Program-made: the position numbers and the translations under genes
Notes under the pieces: generated by a model
Databases searched by the model: none
Seen by the model: the letters and a program-made list of their open reading frames with translations, nothing else
Told to the model about the DNA's origin: nothing
Assembly: GCA_022702545.1 (NCBI GenBank)
Contig: JAHRBC010000002.1
Coordinates: forward strand, 7,378,001 to 7,442,000
DNA: 64,000 bases
DNA from: Phycomyces nitens
Lineage: Eukaryota; Mucoromycota; Mucoromycetes; Mucorales; Phycomycetaceae
Direction: 5' to 3'
In this document: in pieces, positions 1 to 12,400 of the stretch
Layout of the letters: each line of letters opens with the position of its first letter
Numbering within the stretch: position 1 is the stretch's first letter

Positions 1-1530
1 TTACCTCACTACACCCCCGACTTCCAGGCATACTTGTGTTGTATCCAACATAATTGAAGATTGAAACATTAACACAAATTACCAATATTGAAACATATTG
101 AATAACCGACCTACTGGAAGTGCACTAAAGAGTGTACCTTTCCAAATACATTATTCATACGTAAAGACACACTAACAACTAGTACTAACACACTGGTTAA
201 TAGTACTAAGTAAAATAACAAGTCATATCTAATAGTTGGTAGAGAGAACAGACATTATATGATATCATCATATCATCACTAGCACTCATCTCAATGTCTA
301 TATAAACGCACAATACGAATAGCAATAGTCTTCATCTTATTCACAAATTCTTTCTCTCTCAATAAACAAAGTCTCACCATACTCTTGTCCGTGCTTTGTT
401 TTCCTCTGATTTAACAACTTGATTGCCGTTGTATTGTCTGAGAATAGCAGGATTGTTGAGTTTGCATAGTTTTTGGCGTGGATCTGGAGTTCAAACATAA
501 TTGTTTGCAATTCCCTCACATTGATCAAGTGGTCTCTTTCTTTGACTGTCCAGAATCCGGAGGTCTGTGCAAACGTCGAACTCACTCCCCACCCCGTGTC
601 CAAGGCGTTGACCTGAATCGTGATGGCTAAAAGTTTCTTGGGTAACTTGTGTATTGGTAGACCTTGGGTTACCATGCTTGTTGTATTCTACCAATCCAGT
701 TCCTGTAGGGCTTCTGGCAACAAGGGACAAGGACTCTCCCAATGGTGGGCCTTGCCCTGGAGATTCCGAGTCAAATCCCTCTGTATATATCGTACGTGAA
801 GGAGAGATTCCCCAATGGCTGGTATCATACTGGTCATTTTCCCTAGAAGGCTGGCTATCCATCTGCAAGACTTGGTAGCTATGTGTAGCTGTCGGATTCT
901 GGTCTTGAGTTTCTGAATCTTTTGGAGGGGAACCTTGATCTGCATTGTCTGAGTATTGAAAGAGAATCCCAGGAATTCCTGTGAGTGTGATGGTGTTAAA
1001 GAACTCTTCTCCCAGCTGATGAGGTATCCGAGTGAAGTCAAGTGTTGAAGTATGATTTTTGAGTTGCGGGCCATCTCCTCTTTGGACTTGGCAAGTATGC
1101 AGATATCGTCTAGATAATACACCATCCGGATGCCCTGTCTCCACAAAGGTTCTATAGCAAATCTCATTAGTTTTGAAAATACATGTGGTGCAACACTCAT
1201 CCCAAATGGTAGAGAATGGTATTGGTATATGCAGTCCTTGTGTCTGAAAGATAGGAAACGTCTGGAGTCCTGATGAATAGGGACTATTATATAAGCATCC
1301 TTCAGGTCTATTTTCACCATGAAGTCTCTGGGTTCAATGATCTCTCTCAATGCTGGTATCCCTTCCATCTTGAAATGGTGGCATTGGATGTATTGGTTTA
1401 TCCAATAGCAGTCCAAGATCGGACGGATCTTGTTGGGTTCTTTTATAGTAAATAGTTGTGAGAGGTAGTGTTGGTCTTGGGAGGGCAACACCTCAATTAC
1501 CCGTGCTTGAAAGAATTTCTCTACTGCCTG
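1..1530 (-). pseudogene. DIRS-1 reverse transcriptase-RNase H, broken
   Basis: The RT domain (about 1491-688) shows NKIRPILDCYWINQYI, KIDLKDAYIIVPIHQDSRR, LPFGMSVAPHVFSKLMR and the catalytic YYLDD (box C), a DIRS-type palm. The same frame continues after a TAG at 688-690 (where a second Trp is expected, TGG to TAG) into RNase H. RNase H reads QVNALDTGWG, where relatives carry Asp before the Ala, so a catalytic Asp appears changed to Asn. At codon TTAIK the gene is split by a solo LTR (37-416). Beyond it, 31 down to 1 continues in register as YAWKSG, supporting the insertion model. Confidence 0.8.
37..416. mobile_element. Solo LTR inserted in DIRS RNase H
   Basis: A 380-bp segment starts TGTTG, ends AACA and is flanked by the 5-bp direct repeat ACTTG (32-36 and 417-421). 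Removing the LTR and one repeat rejoins the RNase H reading frame (TTAIK then YAWKSG), which is strong evidence for the boundaries. It has no internal region, so it is a solo LTR left by recombination. A TATATAA-like box near 300 suggests plus-strand transcription, but orientation is not proven. The superfamily (Copia or Gypsy) cannot be told. Confidence 0.8.
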
Positions 1531-1787
1531 GTCAACATGTTATTGGTCCATAGGTGATAAGTTGATAGGTTTTGTTGTCCAAGGCTTTGGCGGTGTAGTC
1601 CATTGAATCTTGTATCCTTCTTGGATGATGGAGATTGGCCATTGGTGGTGAATACATGTTTTCCATTTCTGTAAGTGATGTTGCAGTCGTCCTCCAGGAG
1701 GTATCCCATCCATAGGTATGTTGTAGTGAGTATGGTCTGGGGATTGTAGTACAAGAGCTGTCATGACCTCTGGTTGTGTAATCTTCT

Positions 1788-2618
1788 TCATTGTTGGTGA
1801 GAGGGAGGGTTGGAGTTGTATGTGTTGTTGACCAGCTGTGCTGGTGGAGGGGGTGGACGTTGGTTGGGTTTCTCAAAAAAAGTCTTTTGTCCATTAAAGT
1901 TACTTCTAGAGGGGTATTGGTGTCCTCCACGACCTCCTCTTCCTCTATACCCTCCATTGGTATAACCTCCTCTTGGTTGTGCAACTGCACTACGGAGGAT
2001 GGCGTCATCTTGTCGAGCTTGTTGAATCTGTTAGACAGTATCCGCAGAGAAAGCCAAATCCTTGTCTTTGTTGTCGTTGTCTTCCAGGTGTTTGACACTG
2101 GCAGGTAGTTTGAGAGCTTTTGCTGTGATTTCTCGGGCATCTCCTTCAAGAGCTTTGCTGCTTGCAAAGGCAAAGACGGCAAGTCATCGAGTTTGCTCAA
2201 GGATTTGGTGTAAGAGGACTGCACTGGTGTTGTTGTTGTCTCCTTCTGCAAGGAGCTTGAGACCTTTGAAGATCTCTGTAGTGGCTCTTGCAGCAACGCG
2301 GATCTTGTCAGCGTCCTTATACTTATGTTGGACCATCGTATAGGCATCCAAATTGTACCTCTTGAGGTCAGGGATAAAGATTTTGTTAACTGCACCTGGC
2401 TTTGTCCAAGCAAGTCCCTCGTATTGTTTAATTTCTTGCGAGAACCGAGTGAGGTTCGTTCAAAGTTCAGTTTTTGAAGAGGTTTCCAAATCCTTGAAAA
2501 CTTCATCTGGCAATGGATATGGAGAGTTTCGTGCAAATTCTCGGTTGGTGGTCTCAAGTAGCTTGCTTCGTTCAAATAGTTCTTGTAGTTGTTCATCAGT
2601 GATATTGTTAATATTCAT
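1788..2618 (-). pseudogene. DIRS-1 gag-like protein, three in-frame stops
   Basis: Read from ATG at 2616-2618 one frame runs 276 codons to a TGA at 1788-1790, interrupted by TGA (2460-2462), TGA (2184-2186) and TAA (2031-2033) with no frameshift. Each stop is one C-to-T change from CGA or CAA. The N-terminus begins MNINNITDEQLQELFERS. A Gly/Arg-rich stretch with RGGRGG near the C-terminus is what one expects of a nucleic-acid-binding Gag-like protein. The longer open frame at 1532-2596 in another register is a shadow. The role is inferred from position upstream of RT. Confidence 0.6.
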
Positions 2619-2640
2619 GTCCACGGTGCGCGGCTTGGAA

Positions 2641-3786
2641 AGATATGAGGAGAAAGGAGATTTTTATTATTTTTATTATATATATATTATTACGGAAAAT
2701 AAAAGCGCGGCTCGGAGAGCCTATAACCACATCTGAAGATGGAACAAAGTCAACCAGAATTGTAGTAGGTACGACCTACAATTCATTTTTATATATACCG
2801 TTGAGGCCTACTATCCCATCAACAAGTGTACAGAATCTTATTATAGATTCCTTAATTGTCTGCCAAATACACAAAACGTTAAATCTATAGAGCAATCACA
2901 GTTTACTCTCAGTAATTGCACCCTTTTATATACTCTTTTACATCATTTATAAAGCGATTCTACTGGAACATACAGACCACTCAAAAGCACTGATTTAATA
3001 TCCATTCTGCTGTTCATCTGACAGGCCATAGATACTACTCCAGCCACATGAAAAAGATAAAAATTGCTATTGCAGTGCTTGTAAAAATAATGAAAACTGC
3101 TTTTACAGTGCTTAAAGAATGATAAAACTTGGTTTTGTGGTTTAGAAAGGATAAAAACTGCCAGGATAGACAGGCCCCATTTGTTTATTATTTTACAGGA
3201 TTAATAGATTTGAAAATTTTTCAATTTTTGTTTATTTGATAAAATATTTCTTTAGCTAGCTTTTCTAAAATACGATTCTCTCCTTTGATAAAACTAATGG
3301 TTATATTAATACTGTTTGATAGAAACTTACGATTAATCTGAAGCAAGACCAGTCTGCCTAATAAATGCATTTGAGATATAAATATAGAGGCAAAAGATAA
3401 ATTATAATGAGTACTTGTTTAAATGCAATGATATGAATCACAATACTTATATTATATACAGTAGCACTGGATCATTTCTTAGTATTAAACAGCTCTGCAC
3501 CAAAAACCCGATCTTGTATAATGAGTCTATTAAACAGGACATGATATGCCTAGTAATATATATATTAAAATAAATAAATGATTTATTGTTGATATTGTAT
3601 AGATAGTTACCTTTTCACGCCAAAGTTAAACTAGTGATTAATCTGTTTGTAAACATATTGAATATTTGCTACTAAATAATATATATAAGCAATTATACAA
3701 GGTGTATATAAAATATTTAAAGATAAAGCTTACCATGATCTTGCCATAAAGTACAAATTTCAGTCGGGATGGATGTATTTAGCTAT
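2641..3786. other. Gap: AT-rich, no gene recognised
   Basis: I find no supported coding region. A short near-repeat, TGCTATTGCAGTGCTTGTAA followed by CTGCTTTTACAGTGCTTAAA, lies at about 3070-3120. The stretch may hold the lost right end of DIRS-1 or older transposon debris. Confidence 0.4.
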
Positions 3787-5532
3787 CACTACAAAAGTCT
3801 AAGGGTATTATGTAGATAAAACTTATAAAATAAGCTACTTAATTGTATAGTTTTACTATGCTTTTGGTAATATATAATCGTGATCTGTAGTAGACTAAAA
3901 AGATATGGGGGTGAACTGAATCATCCTACCTACTGGTGTACAAGAATCCAATGTAGAATATTTAAATGCCCTCAAACAGTGCAAAACTTAAATATACATT
4001 GTAGCCACAATATATTCCTAGTCGATCTACCCTTTTTTGCATTGTATTTTACGATACACAGACAGTTTGTGTCAGGGGAGATTGACCACTTACAAACAAC
4101 CAGTTTTATCTTTCATTATATTTTATAGTGGGTTTTATAATATGTTTTAACAGTCTATCAAGGATGATTGTAGACTATTGCAAGGTAATTGTAGTTATTC
4201 TATGCAAACAAGCCTCTCTGGTTTGTTGTTTTTTTGGAGCAATAGATTCTGAAAATTTTTATTTTTCGTTTTATTTGATAAAAATACATTTGCGCTATAT
4301 ATTCTAGTCTCTAGATTATTTCTTTGGTATATCTATTCTACCAATCAATATTTCTTGGTTGGCACCATCAACTGGTTCTTAATAGAGCCAGGATACTTAC
4401 CTAGCTGAGAGAAAGCCAATACTGTCTAAAAGTAAAAGAGAAGATTGTTAGTAAATTATTTTTATATAAATCATTCATTCTTATACTTACATTTTTAATA
4501 TAATAAACAGAACATTTGATAGACTCTCTGTAATATACTAACAAATGATTATTGTCTAATAGATATATATTAATATTTGTAGATAAACAATATGTAATAC
4601 TAAAATATTAGTTTACTTACAAGATATAGCCATTGGAATGGCCAGATAATTTCAATCGGGAATCAATATAAGAGCATAGCAAGATGTCTGTGATAGATGT
4701 TATTAAAGAGGACATATTTATAATATAAAAGGTTTACCAGAATATTATATTGAGATAGATAGAAAAATAGAATTTGCAGCTATATATAAAAGAGTGATTT
4801 GGTTAATAAAGAATAGCTTTAGCATAATATGATCTTACCTTTGGATATACAGCCAAGTGCAATAGAGAGCCCCATAATATATTTATAAGCAGTTACCTAT
4901 GAATAATAAAATATATTGAGTAAAAAATATATTCACAAGAGAAAGAAAAGAATTAATTACCAGAGTATTTTGCGGTAATATTTAGGCACAAAAGAATATA
5001 AAAAATAAAAAGAAAAAAACAAATACTTTGTATTAAAAGGCTGTTTGACCCTGATAAAATGCGGGCAATAAAAATGATAATCCAAAAGAATATGCCTGCC
5101 GTCATTTTCATATCTTTGTAATTTATAGTTTATTAGGTTGAAAAAGATGTCTTGATATAGAACAAGAGTGTACACAATGCTGTTAAATAATAATAAAACT
5201 ATAAGACAATTTATTATCTTCAGTCAACTTATTTACTTGCAAGCATACTGGTCATATTTCTCTTCCTTCTTATGAGAATAAACATGATAATAATTGATTT
5301 GTTTATTATTTCTACTCCAATTAATTTAATGATATAGTTACAAGAAGTAGAAATAAATCACAAGCAAATATGACATCTAAAAGGCTCTACTTTATTATTC
5401 TATCCAATAGAACATATTGAATAATATAATCGCCGTCAAAAATAAAAAAGTTTATTATGTTTAACTTCAGTCTACTAATGGTAAGATAATATAGTAGTTT
5501 GCTATGAATGAAACCACTCAATTTTTGTAGTG
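3787..5532. mobile_element. Non-autonomous CACTA-ended element (Y)
   Basis: The left end CACTACAAAAG (from 3787) and right end TTTTTGTAGTG (to 5532) are inverted, and both are flanked by the trinucleotide TAT (3784-3786 and 5533-5535), the 3-bp duplication typical of CACTA elements. There is no transposase. The interior carries several minus-strand GT donor and AG acceptor signals with very short exons, including a hydrophobic exon near 5060-4977, like gene 3 of family A. A second copy of 3800-5130 lies at 47575-48747 plus 53066-53150, where a DIRS element has split it. Confidence 0.6.
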
Positions 5533-6330
5533 TATACTATATGATATGAGATGATGATTAATAAATATAGACAAACATACATACAAATATTACTTTACCT
5601 TGGAATAGTTGAGTACATATGCCTATAACAAAAAGTAATGTTATTAAGAGTAAATAATATTGTTGTAAATGAGTATTGATCACTGCTGAATCTGAGAGTA
5701 AGACTGAAGGATAAAATAATATCCTCAGCTATTCCAGTCAAACGGATCTGCCTTTATGAGATTATCCAATACACAGATCATCATACACATAATTGATTAT
5801 TATTTATTATTATTATCATTATCACCATAATATGGGATATACAGATATACACATATTTATCTAATAGCATCATCATATTCCATCTACATATTTTGTTTAT
5901 TATATGAATACTTGATTGAGAGACTACAACTACAATGAATTAATAATTCTAAAACATTACCCAAGTATCTGGGTCGGAATATTAAAATATTACCAATAGC
6001 ATAAATGCTCTTCTTTACCAAAGCTCTCTGGCTGATCTGACTAGAGAAGTATCATATCAATAGGTCTCTCTGGATCTTTCCAGAAAGACAATACTCCTGG
6101 AAGATGACTCATCGTGATAAATATTACCAAAGCATATACTGAATTATAAATCAGAAAACATATAAATATCAGTAGTTAGTTCTGTGTAGAAAGAGAACCT
6201 TTTTCTTTTGAATAACATTACGGGAAATCAAAGGGTGATTTTGGGGGCGTGTTTGTATTTACACCTTTTGTATTTCCCTTTACACTGCAAAAGAGGGGCT
6301 GTTTGTAGTACCAGAAATCCGGCATTATGG
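5533..6330. other. Gap: transposon debris
   Basis: AT-rich sequence with scattered minus-strand splice-like motifs (for example RC of 5955-5975) and a CACTGCAAAAG motif at about 6293 that resembles a family A terminus, but no partner end or reading frame I can support. Confidence 0.35.
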
Positions 6331-6803
6331 TACTGAAAAGGGGTGGGTTTCACCTAGTTTAAATATTTTTTCAACTAGGAGGCATGCTAGCTTCACAGGT
6401 ACCTCGGTGTCGTGGTTTGCAGTAGTAGAAACATGTAAAAATGTGCCGCAGGTGAGGTCTGTTAGCACTTTCGGTATATAGATCTGATTTGGAATGATGA
6501 AAAAAAGTATTTAAAAGAACGGTTCTATTTTGGTCGTCTCAACGTGGTCGTTGAAATGTTCAGATACGTCACATATCTTTATGTTGCGAGTTGTAGAAAC
6601 TCGATGTATCTACTAGTGGTTACTACCCAAGACCAATCAAATCAAACACTTGAAAGCCTCTTTATTCTTCTTCACCAGTAATATATCACCCATTATTTGA
6701 TTTCCCGTTTATATTGGATTGGTAATGGTTTACGCTTTTATTTTTATTGGAAAGAATAGAATGTTTCTAGGTTTAGGGTCTATTATTACGCCTATTCCTA
6801 TGC

Positions 6804-7744
6804 CTAGCCGTTTCTACCCGGTTGCTTGCTGCTATTTGGATGGAATATTTTTCTACATAAAAAATACCTGCAAAAATATGAATATCCAGCAATTTTTTGG
6901 GCTGCAGGAGTGTTCTGTAAAAGATAAAGAAGTGTTAATGATGTGGGGTACAAAGAGAAAATTTTTGTGTGTCAAAAGATACTTACATTGCAAGAGATGG
7001 GCAAGAGTGCGCAAAGGGGACTTGAATTTTAAGGCTGGATGGGCTGTGTGGCAGGTTTTACTATAAAAAAGGGAATAAAAATTAATATGGGTGAACAGAG
7101 TGATGATATATTTAATTTACATACCAGGAGCCAAATGGGTTATCAAAGTAGGGGTATGGTGTGTAAAGGAAGCCCAAGTGAGTCTATAAAACACATAATA
7201 ATAATAATTAATAAATAATCTGAATAATATTTTGGATAAGCAAAAAGAGATTTATAAAGAATATTACCTTTATGATTACAATTGCGAATGATGGAGGAGG
7301 CCGATGGCATGAATAGAAAGGGCAGTCTACAATGGAATAGAGTCAGAGAGGGAACAAGTATGATTGAAAGAAAAAATTTTACCTGGTGCCGATGGCATCC
7401 CTATATAAGTTGTTTGGCCAATCTAAAAGAGAAAGTGAAAATAATTTTTATCAAGATGATGGTACCAGTGAATGCGGCCAGTGAGTATTTGTCTAGATGG
7501 CCATTGTGGAAAGGATGAGTTGCAATGGGAGCGCACATCTATGAAAAAGAGGTTAATTTGTGTGTATAAAGAGGTATAAAAAATGTCTTACCAGAGAAAG
7601 GCGCCAATATCAAAAAAGCAAGGAAAAGGAAAAATAAAGGGAACCAAAAAAAAGGAGAGAGTCTGAAATTTTTTTCACCTTTGAAGCATGCTGCGGAAAG
7701 CATGATGGATTGAGCCCAAAAACAATATCAAGGCCGATTTGCAT
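6804..7744 (-). pseudogene. Family A gene 3 (copy A1), tiny exons, damaged
   Basis: Not a known family. On the minus strand a chain of short segments is bounded by consensus donors and acceptors: a first exon from ATG at 7744, then exons near 7546-7474, 7430-7391, 7332-7274, 7180-7122, 7063-6990, 6920-6873 and a last one ending in TAG at 6804. The same skeleton is present in copy A5 at 62873-63813. Compared with A5, A1 has lost one base in the T-run of the hydrophobic first exon and one C in the exon near 7150. The reading frame through the middle exons is provisional. The plus-strand 115-codon frame over the same bases (6719-7066) is probably a shadow. Confidence 0.45.
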
Positions 7745-7834
7745 CTCAGTGCTTCAAGACAATAGAGGAACATCTTTATAGTCATTCAAAATGCCTATAT
7801 ATAACGGCCTTTTTGATATTCAACCTCTCTTACC

Positions 7835-7863
7835 TTTACACACACACACACACACACACACAC
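7835..7863. repeat. (CA)n microsatellite
   Basis: About 14 CA units lie between divergent genes 3 and 2 of A1; a shorter (CA)n tract sits at the same place in A5 (about 63909-63931). Confidence 0.9.
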
Positions 7864-7975
7864 TTACTCACCCACCCAACAAAACAGTTTTTGTATGTAT
7901 ATTATATTTATTTTTATTTCAATTGAACAAAAACTAATAATTATAATCGAAATATACTTTACCATATTCTAGAAA

Positions 7976-9164
7976 ATGGTTAACCAAAGAAGATCGATTG
8001 CTCCTCGTCCCACTCCTGCTCCTGCTCTCACTCCTTCCAACATGGAGCAAATTGTCGAGATGCTCTCTGGAATTCAAGACAACATGACCAGAGTGGAAGA
8101 TAAGGTCACCAATGTAGAAGGCGAGTTGGTGACCTCCAACACCAAACTGGTAACGATGGATGCCAGACTTGGTGTCATCATTGCTGGAACCCGTGAAGCC
8201 ATTAAGGCCATTGACAATTTTGGAGAAGAGGTTCCTGCCACTGCCACCAGTGAACCCAGCAATGTTGCGGTTGTGGAGGCCATTGGTTTGGCCGGACCCA
8301 GCCATAAAACATCAGTGGAGGTCAATGTAAGCATTATACCTTATACTATATTATCAATTCATTAACTTGTTTACTATATCAGAGAAAGATCCGTGAGTTC
8401 TTGTGGGAGCCAAATTTCCATGCAAATACTCCAGCAGAGATCTTGGCCAACACTAACAAGCCCAGGTGGAACACGGATGTTCACTTTAATGTGACTCCAA
8501 ACAAGGAGTTAGTGAACAGGCTTCTTGTCGTCCTGGAGCGCAAGTTTGCTGGTGATGGGATGAGAACCAAGGATCTTCGTGATAAGCTCCACAAAAACTT
8601 CATCAACAGATGCAAACAGGAGAAGATCTCTGCTGCTGCAAAAGAGATCACGAACACACGTTCACGGAGAGCCAGACGTGCTGGTGAAGTAAGTTATCCT
8701 TGATATATTAAAAATCTATTCCAAAAAATAATAACAAGGTTATTATTAGAACCACAAGCGCCGAACAAAGGCATACGGCAGCAACATGGTTGCCATCAAC
8801 CAAGAGATGGGCCGGGATTGTGCCAATGCACTCCCCAAGGAAGCAATGTCCGGAGGAGAATCGGATGACGAAGTCTCCGAAACTGGAAGAAGACGTGTGA
8901 TTCGGACCGTCCGCCCAAGTTGGAGAAGCGATGAAGTGAGTTGTTGAGCTGATTATAAATAATATTTTGGATGACTTTAGATTACTAATGTGCAATTGAT
9001 AGTACAACCGATTTATCCAAGTCATTGATAGATTCGTTGGTCTCCAACTTGGAGCAAACTCTCACCAGTTGCTGTCAAGGGTTTATGGCAGAACTGTGGA
9101 CGTGGCAGTCCCGACCAATTTAAATCCCAGTCTTGCTCAGTGGGCTCTTAGACATGGGCTTTAA
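7976..9164 (+). CDS. Family A accessory protein (gene 2), copy A1
   Basis: Four exons, 7976-8326, 8383-8688, 8750-8935 and 9003-9164, give 1005 nt and 334 aa; all introns are GT-AG and phase 0. Exon 1 encodes a Pro-rich start (APRPTPAPALTPS) and a heptad-like region. Exon 2 (306 nt, as in A2 and A3) is Lys/Arg-rich at its end, possibly DNA-binding. Exon 3 is acidic in the middle and ends VRPSWRSDE. The last exon ends near QWALRHGL, and AATAAA follows the stop. The gene converges with the transposase (stops 122 bp apart). By analogy with TnpA of plant En/Spm it may bind transposon ends, but I see no homology that proves this. Confidence 0.8.
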
Positions 9165-9286
9165 TAAAATAATTTTTTATCTCTCCATCTATTTTTTTGA
9201 CACGCGTTACGTTTTGACGACATTTATAAAGGCAATGCTATTTCTGTTTGTTCTTTATAAAAGAGAAAAGATATTTATTTTTTTTA

Positions 9287-12200
9287 TTACACGCAAAGTT
9301 TCTTTGGCAAAGGAATGACCAGCATCCTCTTTATACCATTTCGGCTTGTGTGTGTGGCAGTCGCAACTTCCAAAAGAAGGCGATGCACTGGCAAGATGCA
9401 CTCATTGGTAGCAGGAGAAAAACTGGGCAAACAGATGTCAACACCTTCATCTTCGCGTGATCGTTCATAACAGACACCATTCCATCGCACAAAGGCAAAG
9501 ACATGCTGGCTTTGATAGCCATGACGATTTAAACGGACAGAGGCAGAGAGAGGCGGCGTAAACTGATGAACAAAAATATACTGTATCTGCCCAGTATAGG
9601 CGGTCTGGTTCTCACCAGTGCTGCTACCAAACAAAGCTTGTACACGAGATCCACCATTTCCAGAGCTATTGTGTCCACGATAAACTTGGCCAAGGAGATT
9701 TATCGATTTCAGCTTCACGATCTGATTGTCAACAAACAACGAAGAAGAAGTGGCATGTTGATAATGCTGGAGGGTGTCAATGTCATACGTATCCACATAG
9801 TAAGCCAACAATTGAGGATAGTCAATATCACTCATTTTTGTGGCAGACTTTTGAAGCAGAGGAAACGCAGAGGGGGAAGAGGCTCGTTACCCTTGATTGG
9901 GAATTCAGAATTCTCTGAAGCTTCGATGAAATCCAGCAATCTGAACGGGCGTCGTGTTGGTGTTGGTGTGGGTGTGGGTGTGGGGGTAGGGATAGAGGCA
10001 GAGGTGGAGGCAGAGAGGAGGTTTGAAAAGAGAGGAGTGAAGATGTCTTGGCTTGGAGATTGTAGAACAGCATTGACATAATCATTCTTGAATACGTCCT
10101 GGACAAATTTCCGCATGTAGGTTGCCTCAAACCCATTCTTTCCATTCGTGCTCACGTTCTTTAGCAATCCGTTGTACCTCTCAAACCCAAAGAGCCAATA
10201 GCCGTACACCAGTCCAAAATCATTGATGGTCTTATGAAGATGGAGGTGCAGGTGCATGTTGCAGGTGAGAAGACTTGGAGGGTAAAGGCGCTCGCACTCT
10301 TGGCAGAATTGCTGAAGGTGGTGATGGGCATTGTCAACATCCTGGAAGGACACAGATGGCTTGACAATCAGGCGGCAGGCATCCACAAAGTTCATCCAAC
10401 TGTTAAACTTTTGACGCAGGAGAACGGGCTTCAACGCAACAGGCGAATATACCAGCACCCAAGATTTCCACTCGTCTGCTTTCATGAATGGAAATCCCCT
10501 GGCAATCTTTGTCTTTAGTGAACTGTAATCACTTGGCAGCTCCATGGTGTCTGCTATCTCCTGCATCACAAGAAGATCGTCATTGGACAAATCACCACCA
10601 GAGATCCAGTTTTCAACCATTCTCTTGGCGGTTCCCAGGAAGAGGTTGTGCATGGGGTCCACCACAGTTGCGCGGACAAGATCAAGATACTGGAGGCGGT
10701 GAAGCTCTGACCATCGTACACCATTCTCAACTTCAAGTCCATGCCTTTCGGAAATCGTCTGGGCATCTTTCCAAAGTGTTGCATGGTGTCTGTTGTCAAC
10801 TGATGTCCGAAGAGACCATTGTGAATAGTCAAATCCACGGAAATCCACCTGGTTTGACCCCTCCAAACGAGAGAACTGACGATTGCACTTGTAGCATGCA
10901 TTGGTGCTGTTGTGTGCCGTAAACCCACTCGTCTTCCTTGCAGCTGGGATATCGCACGCCACCATCAACAATGCACCACGGACATTGACACCAGACGGGC
11001 ACTCAAAGGTTGGGATCCTTATTCCAACAAACAACTGCTCCAGTTCATCGACCAACGGCTTGAGATAACTGTTGATCTCATCTGTCTTTGGCTCCTTGGG
11101 TCCAGGCATCAGACCGACGAGAATAGTATTTTCGGCCTTGAACCTTTCCTCCCTAGGCAAATTATTGATTACAAGATAGATGGCACCACAAGAATAGCTG
11201 ATTCCATCAAAGGGCTGGAACCAGTCAATGTTCAGTGTCAGCATCAAAGAACGTGGATCTGCAACGAACGAAACACCACCCATGTCCTGGAGACCCTTCC
11301 ACATTGCACCATCGTAGATATCGCACATGGTGTCTACAACTTTTAGCTCCTGGTTCCAGTGACGAATCTTGGTCTCAAAATCCGGGTGGAGGAAAAGGAC
11401 TCTCAACGCCTGCTTGACGGACTGATAGACGTACGATCTCTTGGCAACCAAAGCACCAGATGACGATTGCTTCATCAATTGACAACCACATACAGATTGG
11501 GAACCGAGCTTAGCAGAATCGCACCGAAGTGGAGCAGACCCAGCTTCCTTATACACCGTGTGGCAATCCTGGCACACAACGAATCTCTTTACACCCTTGG
11601 TCAAGGCAGTGAAACCCGTCATGCTTTGGAGACCAGAAAGGCTTGAGGGCAATTGGAAGTCCTGTCCGTAAATCGTCAAGAGTTTGTTGATGAACTCAAT
11701 CAAGACAACAGCACCCTTATCGACCACATAACGGGATGCAAACAGAACAACGAAAATGGCAATTGCTCTGTGCACTGGGTTTTCGGGCATACCAGGAGTA
11801 GCAAAAGGGTCTATTATTTAAAAAGGAAAATTATTAACACTCAATTTTTGCTTGCTTTTGTATTATAGCTATTCAATACTGACCTTCACTATCAAACTCC
11901 TCGACCTCAATCTCCTCGACATCGGCTTCATCATCACTGTCATTGTCAGAGTCGTTGGTGATTTCGGCACCATCGCCATTGACCTCATTGTCAAGTTGAT
12001 CGGCATCAACCATTTGGTCATAATCCCCAAAAGGTAAGCTGGGCTGACTGTCAACTGCCACGGATTCGGATTCAATAATCGGCATTGCTGCAAATATGGG
12101 TTAGATTAGTTTATTACTCTGCACTGGTTTTCAAATAAATATATTTTATCCTCAACGTCCAAATCCATCATATCACTTTGTGTGCCTGAGTTCAATTGAA

Positions 12201-12400
12201 AAATACAAGTTATTATTGCGCAGTAAATGAAAATTAACACTAGTATACATACTGCTCTCAAATTCGCCAGTTTCTTCAGTTCTTGCTCTCTTACTATGGC
12301 GTTGGTAAGTGCGCTTGGATACAATAGTGAATCCTTGCTGGTTATTGCTGCATTTGTTGCAGTAACAGGCAGTAGTGTTTTGTGCGGAAATAGAAGACAT
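9287..12400 (-). pseudogene. Tnp2-like CACTA transposase (gene 1), copy A1, one frameshift
   Basis: Exon 1 (12400-12253) encodes a C2H2-like finger (CYCNKCSNNQQGF then RTYQRHSKR). A poorly resolved exon 2 and an acidic exon 3 (to 11884) follow, and exon 4 runs from 11810. Exon 4 has a zinc ribbon (CQDCHTVYKEAGSAPLRC), the Tnp2 core with TLNIDWFQPFDG, NNLPREERFKAEN, LVGLMPGPKE and VACDIPAARKTSGF, then a CYKCN cluster and DPMHNLFLGTAKRM. After a PT-repeat linker, the frame breaks in a G-run at 9872-9876 (minus-strand C-run). Restoring one base joins it to the separate frame 9835-9287, the C-terminal domain ending LVIPLPKKLCV. The intact paralogue is 19339-22420. Confidence 0.85.

Larger units (their letters stand above)
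1..2640 (-). mobile_element. DIRS-type retrotransposon remnant (DIRS-1)
   Basis: A decayed tyrosine-recombinase retrotransposon read on the minus strand: a gag-like frame, then reverse transcriptase and RNase H, running off the left edge of the window. No tyrosine recombinase is visible because that part would lie outside. The RT and RNase H order and the sequence style match the complete DIRS element at 48748-53065. A solo LTR interrupts RNase H. The right end is not resolved; I see no clear inverted repeat between 2620 and 2900, so the boundary is approximate. Confidence 0.8.

Noticed and set aside
1532..2596. 354-codon minus-strand frame as gag of DIRS-1
   Set aside because: Low-complexity shadow; the frame starting at 2618 has Gag-like composition and an RGG box, with stops explained by transitions.
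6719..7066. 115-codon plus-strand frame conserved at 62787-63134
   Set aside because: Antisense to gene 3 exons and introns; conservation is explained by recent copy duplication, and the diverged copy near 59600 has stops in this frame.
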